Shown here in pieces: positions 1 to 5,230 of a stretch of 5,230 nucleotides of DNA; position 1 is the stretch's first letter, and each line of letters opens with the position of its first letter. A program made the translations under genes and the position numbers. A model generated the notes under the pieces. It was not told the DNA's origin. It was given only the letters and a program-made list of their open reading frames with translations, and ran no database searches. The stretch is from UBA5216 sp963924885. Its GTDB lineage: Bacteria > Pseudomonadota > Gammaproteobacteria > Burkholderiales > SG8-41. The stretch lies in the NCBI GenBank assembly GCA_963924885.1, contig CAWUUY010000382.1:1-5230 (forward strand). Reading direction: 5' to 3'.

Positions 1-1790
<1,790 letters not shown>

Positions 1791-1791
<1 letters not shown>

Positions 1792-1825
1792 CACGTTCTC
1801 CTTTCAGTTCGAAAAAAGTTCGTGA
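1791..1825 (-). promoter_or_regulatory. metH: Candidate expression platform: hairpin hiding the metH ribosome binding site
   Basis: On the minus strand, CTTTTTTC (1818-1811) can pair with GAAAGGAG (1805-1798) around the loop GAACT, giving 8 pairs with two G-U. This closes over the Shine-Dalgarno. After a symmetric AA/AA internal loop the helix can continue with TCACG (1825-1821) and CGTGA (1795-1791), whose last base is the A of the ATG. The outer strand shares bases 1824-1825 with the 3' strand of the riboswitch pseudoknot, so the ligand-bound fold and the full hairpin compete. The pairings are read directly from the sequence. Their role as a translational ON switch is inferred. The inner stem is A-U/G-U rich and therefore weak. 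Confidence 0.55.
1798..1804 (-). promoter_or_regulatory. Strong Shine-Dalgarno of metH
   Basis: On the minus strand AAAGGAG stands six bases before the ATG at 1791. This is near-consensus and fixes the metH start. The same bases can be paired with a U-rich segment upstream, so access to this site is probably what the leader controls. Confidence 0.85.
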
Positions 1826-1901
1826 GCGCGGTTGCAATGGGTCTGCCGAGCCTGGCGGGCACGCTGGTGATTTCGGCGCCCGTCGCAACGCTCCTCGACA
1901 A
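1821..1901 (-). ncRNA. S-adenosylhomocysteine (SAH) riboswitch aptamer in the metH leader
   Basis: Read on the minus strand, the segment carries the conserved blocks of the SAH riboswitch family in order: CGAGGAGCGTTGCGAC, then GCCAGGCTCGG, then TTGCAACCGCGCTCACG. The expected helices can be drawn by eye. P1 pairs 1901-1894 with 1850-1843 (8 pairs, two of them G-U). P2 pairs 1882-1876 with 1862-1856 (7 pairs, one G-U) around a 13-base loop. The pseudoknot pairs GAGCGT at 1893-1888 with GCGCTC at 1829-1824 (6 pairs, one G-U). The family binds SAH, discriminates against AdoMet, and is a genetic ON switch found in front of SAH-recycling genes such as ahcY, metH and metF in Pseudomonadota. It starts almost at the predicted transcription start and ends about 30 bases before the metH ATG. 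SAM and cobalamin riboswitches do not fit these motifs. No covariance search was run. Confidence 0.92.
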
Positions 1902-1908
1902 GGCGCGC

Positions 1909-1917
1909 AGTATACCA
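1909..1917 (-). promoter_or_regulatory. metH promoter, extended -10
   Basis: TGGTATACT on the minus strand is an extended -10 (TGn plus TATACT, five of six consensus bases). No good -35 hexamer is visible at 16-18 bp spacing, which is normal for extended -10 promoters. Transcription would start near 1902, just before the 5' strand of riboswitch helix P1. That fit supports both calls. Confidence 0.65.
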
Positions 1918-1968
1918 GAGCCGCATTCGCACTTGTTATTGAATGATGCCCGGCTCGCGGACTACCCC

Positions 1969-1974
1969 TATAAT
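1969..1974 (+). promoter_or_regulatory. -10 element of the rhodanese gene promoter
   Basis: A perfect TATAAT lies 29 bp before the ATG at 2004, giving an expected start near 1981 and a leader of about 23 bases. It is tightly flanked by CCCC (1965-1968) and GGGGG (1975-1979). No convincing -35 is present at 16-18 bp; a TTGAAT at 1939-1944 is 24 bp away, too far for standard spacing. An activator or the flanking dyad may contribute. Confidence 0.6.
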
Positions 1975-2003
1975 GGGGGCTACCGCATCGCGAGAGCCCA
2001 GCC

Positions 2004-2390
2004 ATGCAGCACCTCGAACCCCAAGCCGCCCATGTGTTTTTGAAGAGCAACCCCAACGCGATTTTCATCGATTGCCGCAGCGAAATGGAGTATCTGTTCG
2101 TCGGCCACCCGGTGGGTGCAATACTCGTGGCATGGAACGACGGCCCCAATTGGGAAATCAATCCGCAGTTCGTGCCGCATGTCAAAAAAGCCGCCAGCGT
2201 CGATCGCCCCATCGTGCTGATCTGCCGCAGCGGCAACCGTTCTATCGACGCCGGCCACGCGCTGGAAGAAGCCGGATTTACGCAGGTATACAACGTGCTG
2301 CACGGCTTTGAAGGCGAGCTCGACGACAACCACCACCGCAATGAAAAAACCGGCTGGCGGCATGAAGGGCTGCCGTGGGAGCAATGCTGA
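2004..2390 (+). CDS. Single-domain rhodanese-like sulfurtransferase
   Basis: A 128-residue cytoplasmic protein with one rhodanese fold and no signal peptide or membrane segment. Rhodaneses carry sulfur as a persulfide on the active-site cysteine and pass it to thiol acceptors. The start of the fold shows in AIFIDCRSEMEYLFVGHPVGA (about 19-39), where D23 and R25 match the usual D-x-R substrate-entry motif. The active-site loop is C74-R-S-G-N-R-S80, after strand PIVLI, and fits the CxxGxR pattern of active single-domain enzymes. LEEAGFTQVYNVLHGFEGEL (87-106) is the typical C-terminal helix-strand-turn. The tail has a His/Asn-rich DDNHHRNEKTGW and ends in Cys. The start ATG has only a weak GAGAG at 1992-1996 as ribosome binding site, but the domain begins right after it and a consensus -10 lies upstream. 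It is divergent from metH and convergent with the transporter gene. Its physiological sulfur acceptor cannot be read from the sequence. Confidence 0.94.
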   Translation: MQHLEPQAAHVFLKSNPNAIFIDCRSEMEYLFVGHPVGAILVAWNDGPNWEINPQFVPHVKKAASVDRPIVLICRSGNRSIDAGHALEEAGFTQVYNVLHGFEGELDDNHHRNEKTGWRHEGLPWEQC

Positions 2391-2394
2391 ATGC

Positions 2395-2479
2395 AGGATT
2401 GAGGAATTAGGATTGAGTAACCCCGGCACCGTGCTGGTGTTACTCAATCCTCAATCCTCAATCCTAATTCCTCAATCCT
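2395..2479. repeat. Long imperfect inverted repeat built from 7-bp units
   Basis: The left arm (2396-2421) is GGATTGA, GGAATTA, GGATTGA, GTAAC. The right arm (2439-2478) is GTTAC, three copies of TCAATCC, TAATTCC and TCAATCC. Arms pair perfectly unit by unit, except that the right arm has two extra TCAATCC units (14 bp). An inner stem pairs 2423-2428 with 2432-2437. It fills almost the whole gap between the rhodanese stop and the transporter stop. In RNA from either strand it would form a stable hairpin and could act as a bidirectional transcription barrier, but neither side has a following U-run. It looks more like a dispersed or slippage-expanded repeat than a standard terminator. Confidence 0.9.
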
Positions 2480-2485
2480 AAAACC

Positions 2486-3520
2486 TCACCCCAGCGTCAC
2501 GCCCAGTCCTTTTCCGATGAGGTAGGTCACCGCGCCGGCGGCGGCGCCTATGGCGAGCATGCGTATGCCGCTCCACCAGGCATTGCGTCCCGTGAACAGC
2601 GATATCGTCGCGCCCACGGCGAATAACGCGACGCACGTCATGGCTATGGCGATCACCATGCTCATGGGTCCGCTGACAAACATAAACAGCAGCAAGGGTA
2701 TGGCCGCACCGATGGCAAACGCACTGAACGAAAACAGCGCCGTACCCCACGGCGAACCGAGATCGTCCGGGTTCAGGCCCAGTTCCTCGCGCGCCAGCGT
2801 ATCAAGGGCGCGCGCCGGGTCTTGGGTGAGTTGCGTTGCCAATTTCACCGCGTCCTCGCGCGGCAGGCCGCGCGCCTCATAAATCAGCGCGAGTTCTTCG
2901 GCTTCTTCTTCGGGGTAGTGATCGAGTTCTTCTTTTTCGAGACCAATCTGGTATTCGAACATCTCGCGCTGCGAACGCACCGACACATACTCGCCCGCCG
3001 CCATCGAAAACGCGCCCGCGATGAGGCCCGCCGCGCCAGCAAGCAAAAGTAATTTGTTGTCCGCGGTCGCCCCAGCCATGCCCATCATCAAACTAGCGTT
3101 TGAGATCAGCCCGTCGTTCACTCCGAACACCGCCGCGCGCAGATTGCCGCCGCTGCCCATGCCGCGATGGCGCTTGCCCATCTCGCCGCCCGGCGCCGGT
3201 GACGCGTGTCCTTGTGTCGCATGGGTGTAGAGCGACATGCCGCGCACCTTCATCGCCGACAACACCGTGCGTAGCGGACGCGCGCCCAAGCGGCGTACCA
3301 GTGACGCCACCACGCGCGTGCGGATGTCCGGCGTGTACAGCGCGGGTGCGGGAAAACCCGCCTTCACCGCCAGCGTGGCCCAAATCGCGGCTTGTTTTTC
3401 GGCCTCGCCCGCGAGTTCGGTAAACAACGACGCGCGCGGCGTGCCGGATTCGACATCCGCCACCAAGCGGTAGAGGTACGCAGCCTGCATTTCCTCGCGC
3501 CAACTGGACAGTTCGCTCAT
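2486..3520 (-). CDS. VIT1/CCC1-family Fe2+/Mn2+ transporter with N-terminal ferritin-like domain
   Basis: A 344-residue inner-membrane protein of the VIT1/CCC1 family, which moves iron(II) or manganese(II) across membranes. Residues about 5-95 form a helical ferritin-like domain (WREEMQAAYLYRLVADVESG, then LFTELAGEAEKQAAIW). A Gly/His-rich linker follows at about 99-124. The transporter core has five membrane segments: about 128-150, holding the family signature VFGVNDGLISNASLMMGMAG; 157-178, with AGEYVSVRSQ; 262-283; 287-309; and 318-340. Between segments 2 and 3 is the acidic cytoplasmic metal-binding region (EKEELDHYPEEEAEEL, about 195-210), typical of the family. Oddly, the place where ferritin-like domains usually carry an ExxH iron ligand pair reads A-E-K-Q (40-43). 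The ATG at 3520 lacks a clear Shine-Dalgarno. A TACAAT -10 just upstream could give a leaderless message. The metal and its direction of transport are not decided by sequence alone. Confidence 0.93.
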   Translation of the reverse strand: MSELSSWREEMQAAYLYRLVADVESGTPRASLFTELAGEAEKQAAIWATLAVKAGFPAPALYTPDIRTRVVASLVRRLGARPLRTVLSAMKVRGMSLYTHATQGHASPAPGGEMGKRHRGMGSGGNLRAAVFGVNDGLISNASLMMGMAGATADNKLLLLAGAAGLIAGAFSMAAGEYVSVRSQREMFEYQIGLEKEELDHYPEEEAEELALIYEARGLPREDAVKLATQLTQDPARALDTLAREELGLNPDDLGSPWGTALFSFSAFAIGAAIPLLLFMFVSGPMSMVIAIAMTCVALFAVGATISLFTGRNAWWSGIRMLAIGAAAGAVTYLIGKGLGVTLG

Positions 3521-3527
3521 GTGTGGA

Positions 3528-3554
3528 ATTGTATCCCGTGAAGCAATACCTCAA
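3528..3554 (-). promoter_or_regulatory. Candidate promoter of the VIT-family gene, possibly leaderless
   Basis: On the minus strand TACAAT (3533-3528, five of six -10 consensus bases) is preceded at a short 15-bp spacing by TTGAGG (3554-3549). Transcription would begin within a base or two of the ATG at 3520. That agrees with the absence of a ribosome binding site next to the start; the nearest purine run, GGGA, is too far upstream. Supported only by motif match. Confidence 0.38.
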
Positions 3555-3616
3555 CCCCGTCGAAGGACGCAATCGCCGCAAGCATTGCGCCATCCCCCAT
3601 TCGGAAACGCCAAACG

Positions 3617-3640
3617 GCGGAAGGCGCTGCGCTTTCCCGC
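3617..3640. repeat. GC-rich stem-loop, dispersed-repeat type
   Basis: GCGGAAGGCG (3617-3626) pairs with CGCTTTCCCGC (3630-3640) around the loop CTG: ten pairs, one of them G-U, with one bulged C at 3636. It is flanked by AAAC on the left and TCTACGG on the right. Short hairpins of the form GGCGGA...TCCGCC followed by CTACG are common intergenic repeats in Pseudomonadota, and this looks like a decayed copy. Confidence 0.55.
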
Positions 3641-3761
3641 TCTACGGTTTCGGGGTAAGGCGAACAAGAATGACATAGCAAACACTCGCGCAGATGTGGG
3701 TTACGAGACCCTCTGAGAGCCGCCGAGCAACGCAGACGCGCCGGGGCTCAATGGATTAGCG

Positions 3762-3784
3762 GCGAGGACTGTCTGAGTCCTCGC
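3762..3784. repeat. Perfect 9-bp hairpin
   Basis: GCGAGGACT (3762-3770) and AGTCCTCGC (3776-3784) are exact complements around the five-base loop GTCTG. With no U-run after it on either strand it is not a standard terminator. It sits inside the GC-rich repeat-like stretch and may be part of that element. Confidence 0.7.
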
Positions 3785-3846
3785 GCCGTTGGTTTATGCG
3801 AGGGCGAGTTCCGCAGCCGCCCGGCGTGGCGAGTAGCGTAGGGAGT

Positions 3847-3875
3847 GGTCGGCGAACCGGGGGCGGCCTTTTCTT
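3847..3875 (+). terminator. Weak terminator-like GC stem followed by T-rich run
   Basis: GGTCG (3847-3851) can pair with CGGCC (3864-3868), five pairs with one wobble, followed by TTTTCTT (3869-3875). No plus-strand gene is visible before it, so it would end either an unseen small RNA or nothing. The stem is short with a long loop, and it may only be the conserved end of a dispersed repeat. Confidence 0.25.
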
Positions 3876-3890
3876 GTTGTTGATGTTCAA

Positions 3891-3922
3891 CGCATGCGCA
3901 TGCGGCGCAATGGGATTACGCC
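3891..3922. repeat. 14-bp palindrome and adjoining hairpin downstream of the fumarylacetoacetase gene
   Basis: CGCATGCGCATGCG at 3891-3904 is its own reverse complement. It abuts a hairpin made of GGCG (3904-3907) with CGCC (3919-3922) and AAT (3909-3911) with ATT (3915-3917), one mismatch, loop GGG. The hairpin starts seven bases after the minus-strand stop and may help stop or protect that transcript, but there is no following U-run. The trailing CCCTACG (3921-3927) is typical of short intergenic repeats in this group of bacteria. Confidence 0.6.
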
Positions 3923-3928
3923 CTACGA

Positions 3929-5230
3929 TTACTTCCCCGCCACCATCCGCCCACAACAATCCCCAAACCCAATTCCCACATACCCCTCGCGCCGACCATG
4001 CGCTCGCAAATAAATATCGTCGCCATCCTGCACCCAGCGGCGTATCTCGCCTGAAGCCAGCGTAATGTCCTGTGTGCCGTCTAACGACAGTTCAGCGATG
4101 CTGCCGTAGTTTTCTGGCGTAGGGCCGCTGATGGTGCCGGAGCCGAAGAGGTCGCCGGGTTCCAGCGCACAGCCGCCGCAGGTGTGGTGCGCGACCATCT
4201 GCGCCACGGTCCAATACAAATGCTTGGTGTTACTCACCGCGATGCGCTGTGGCGGCAGGCCTTTTGCGCGCATTCCTTCGGTGTGGATCAGCACTTCGAG
4301 TTCGATATCGAATTGGCCCTCGCGCTGGTCAGCGTCGTCCCACAGGTACGGCAGCGGTTTCGGGTCACTCTCCGGGCGCGCGGGTTGAGCAATCTGAAAC
4401 GGCGCCAGCGCTTCGGGGGTCACCATCCACGGCGAAATGGTGGTGCCGAAATTCTTCGACAAAAACGGCCCCAGCGGCGCGGATTCCCAGCGTTGAATAT
4501 CCCGCGCTGACCAGTCGTTCAACATGCAGTAGCCGTAGACGTGTTCGGACGCTTTGCCGACAGGGATGGGCTCACCCCATGCGTTGCCGCTACCCAGCCA
4601 CACGCCGAATTCGAGTTCGAAATCCATTTTCAGGCACGGACCGAAGGTCGGTAGTTTGTCGTTGCCCACCAGCCGCTGGCCGTTGGGGCGGCGCACCGGC
4701 ACGCCGCTCGCGCGCACGGTGGAGGCGCGGCTGTGATACGCCACCGGCACGTATTTGTAATTTTCATTCAGCGCCGGCCAGGCGCCGCGCCGCTTGCCGC
4801 CGTTTTCAGCGTGCTGGATACCGGCAAAAAAATCGGTGAAGGCGCCGATCTTCGCCGGCAGATGCAACGCGCAGTCAGCAACCTTGTGTAGCAACGTGGC
4901 TGCCAGCGGCTGCGCGCGCTTCGATTCCGCCGTGCCTTCGGCGAGCAGCGCCGAGAGTTGTTTGCGCAGCGCGGCACGCGGACCTGCGCCCAAGGCCATC
5001 AGCTCATTCAAGCTGGAAGCGCTCGCCGCACGCGCAGCTTTCTCCGCGTCGCCGGAAAAAAGTTTTGCTTCGCACGCGGCTTTGAGATCAAACACGTCAG
5101 CGCCTATCGCGACACCGCCGCGCGGCGCGTCACCCCTCACACTGAAAATGCCCAGCGGCAAATTCTGTATCGGAAAATCGGTAGCCCCATGGGCGCTGGC
5201 AACCCAGCTTTTGCGTGTAGCGTCGTGGGT
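3929..5230 (-). CDS. fahA: Fumarylacetoacetase, nearly complete (start codon beyond right edge)
   Basis: Splits 4-fumarylacetoacetate into fumarate and acetoacetate, the last step of phenylalanine/tyrosine breakdown through homogentisate, in the cytoplasm. The frame is open from base 5230 to the TAA at 3931-3929: 433 residues visible, about the family's full length. Counting from the first visible codon, residues 9-34 carry the typical N-terminal SWVASAHGATDFPIQNLP and GIFSVRG. By comparison with the mouse enzyme the metal ligands are D133 (in TDFF), E205 and E207 (in FELEF) and D239 (in LNDWSARD). The catalytic and binding residues H140, R243, Q246, K259 and E373 (in PENYGS) are all present. 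YHSRASTVRASGVPVRRPNGQ is the family's substrate-side loop. Conserved residues continue up to the edge, so the in-frame TTG at 5161 is not the start; only a few residues are missing. Homogentisate dioxygenase is the usual neighbour and may lie to the right, outside the window. Confidence 0.97.
   Translation of the reverse strand, partial: THDATRKSWVASAHGATDFPIQNLPLGIFSVRGDAPRGGVAIGADVFDLKAACEAKLFSGDAEKAARAASASSLNELMALGAGPRAALRKQLSALLAEGTAESKRAQPLAATLLHKVADCALHLPAKIGAFTDFFAGIQHAENGGKRRGAWPALNENYKYVPVAYHSRASTVRASGVPVRRPNGQRLVGNDKLPTFGPCLKMDFELEFGVWLGSGNAWGEPIPVGKASEHVYGYCMLNDWSARDIQRWESAPLGPFLSKNFGTTISPWMVTPEALAPFQIAQPARPESDPKPLPYLWDDADQREGQFDIELEVLIHTEGMRAKGLPPQRIAVSNTKHLYWTVAQMVAHHTCGGCALEPGDLFGSGTISGPTPENYGSIAELSLDGTQDITLASGEIRRWVQDGDDIYLRAHGRREGYVGIGFGDCCGRMVAGK

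Larger units (their letters stand above)
3521..3928. other. 408-bp intergenic region with hairpins and repeat-like segments, no convincing gene
   Basis: Between the start of the transporter gene and the end of the fumarylacetoacetase gene no reading frame shows a recognisable protein. The stretch holds a GC-rich stem-loop at 3617-3640, a perfect 9-bp hairpin at 3762-3784, a GC stem followed by TTTTCTT at 3847-3875, a 14-bp palindrome at 3891-3904 and a hairpin at 3904-3922. The part from about 3740 to 3876, with GAGTTCCGCAGCCGCC at 3807-3822 and the GGGGGCGGCCTTTTCTT end, resembles from memory a GC-rich dispersed element found between genes in many beta- and gammaproteobacteria. This resemblance was not searched. 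Confidence 0.6.

Noticed and set aside
1812..1817. Six-U run after the SAH aptamer as an intrinsic terminator
   Set aside because: No strong GC stem directly precedes it that would compete with the aptamer. The U-run pairs better with the Shine-Dalgarno, favouring translational control.
1792..2003. Cobalamin or SAM riboswitch in the metH leader
   Set aside because: Neither the B12-box nor SAM-I/SAM-II motifs are visible, whereas the SAH motifs match in full.
2395..2479. Heptad array as a small CRISPR or CRISPR-like array
   Set aside because: Units are 7 bp, directly abutting, without spacers, and arranged as an inverted repeat.
3093..3593. Minus-strand frame of 166 codons
   Set aside because: Same strand but different frame from the VIT-family gene; Arg/Gly-rich shadow, and it starts upstream of the real promoter region.
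3796..4065. 89-codon plus-strand frame beginning in the intergenic region
   Set aside because: It runs antisense into fahA. The first part lies in repeat-like DNA, the product has no recognisable domain, and there is no clear ribosome binding site.
4249..4839. 196-codon plus-strand frame
   Set aside because: Antisense to the catalytic core of fumarylacetoacetase; Arg/Pro/Ser-rich shadow of GC-rich codons.

Overview
This is a GC-rich window from a bacterial chromosome, most likely of a beta- or gammaproteobacterium. Three things point there: the protein families, an S-adenosylhomocysteine (SAH) riboswitch in front of metH, and short GC-rich dispersed hairpin repeats between genes. It holds four protein genes, two of them cut by the window edges. 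No rRNA, tRNA, insertion sequence or CRISPR array was found.

Layout, left to right. (1) 1-1791, minus strand: the first 597 codons of a full-length-type cobalamin-dependent methionine synthase (metH), running off the left edge. (2) 1792-2003: a divergent control region. On the minus strand it has an extended -10 promoter, an SAH riboswitch aptamer (about 1821-1901) and a downstream hairpin that can cover the metH Shine-Dalgarno and start codon. On the plus strand it has a consensus -10 for the next gene. (3) 2004-2390, plus strand: a single-domain rhodanese (sulfurtransferase-like) protein. (4) 2395-2479: a long imperfect inverted repeat built of 7-bp units, filling the gap between two convergent genes. 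(5) 2486-3520, minus strand: a VIT1/CCC1-family metal transporter with an N-terminal ferritin-like domain. (6) 3521-3928: about 400 bp with no convincing gene, carrying several hairpins and repeat-like segments. (7) 3929-5230, minus strand: fumarylacetoacetase (tyrosine degradation), nearly complete, with its first few residues beyond the right edge.

The four genes do not form one pathway or operon. The clearest functional unit is the metH leader. SAH, the by-product of AdoMet-dependent methylation, is recycled to homocysteine, which MetH remethylates to methionine. A riboswitch that turns expression on when SAH builds up makes sense there. The leader's bases suggest a translational switch: the 3' strand of the ligand-bound pseudoknot overlaps a helix that would hide the ribosome binding site. 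I see no sign of an unknown multigene system. The best leads are this riboswitch and its expression platform, the heptad inverted repeat, and the unusual ferritin-like domain of the transporter.
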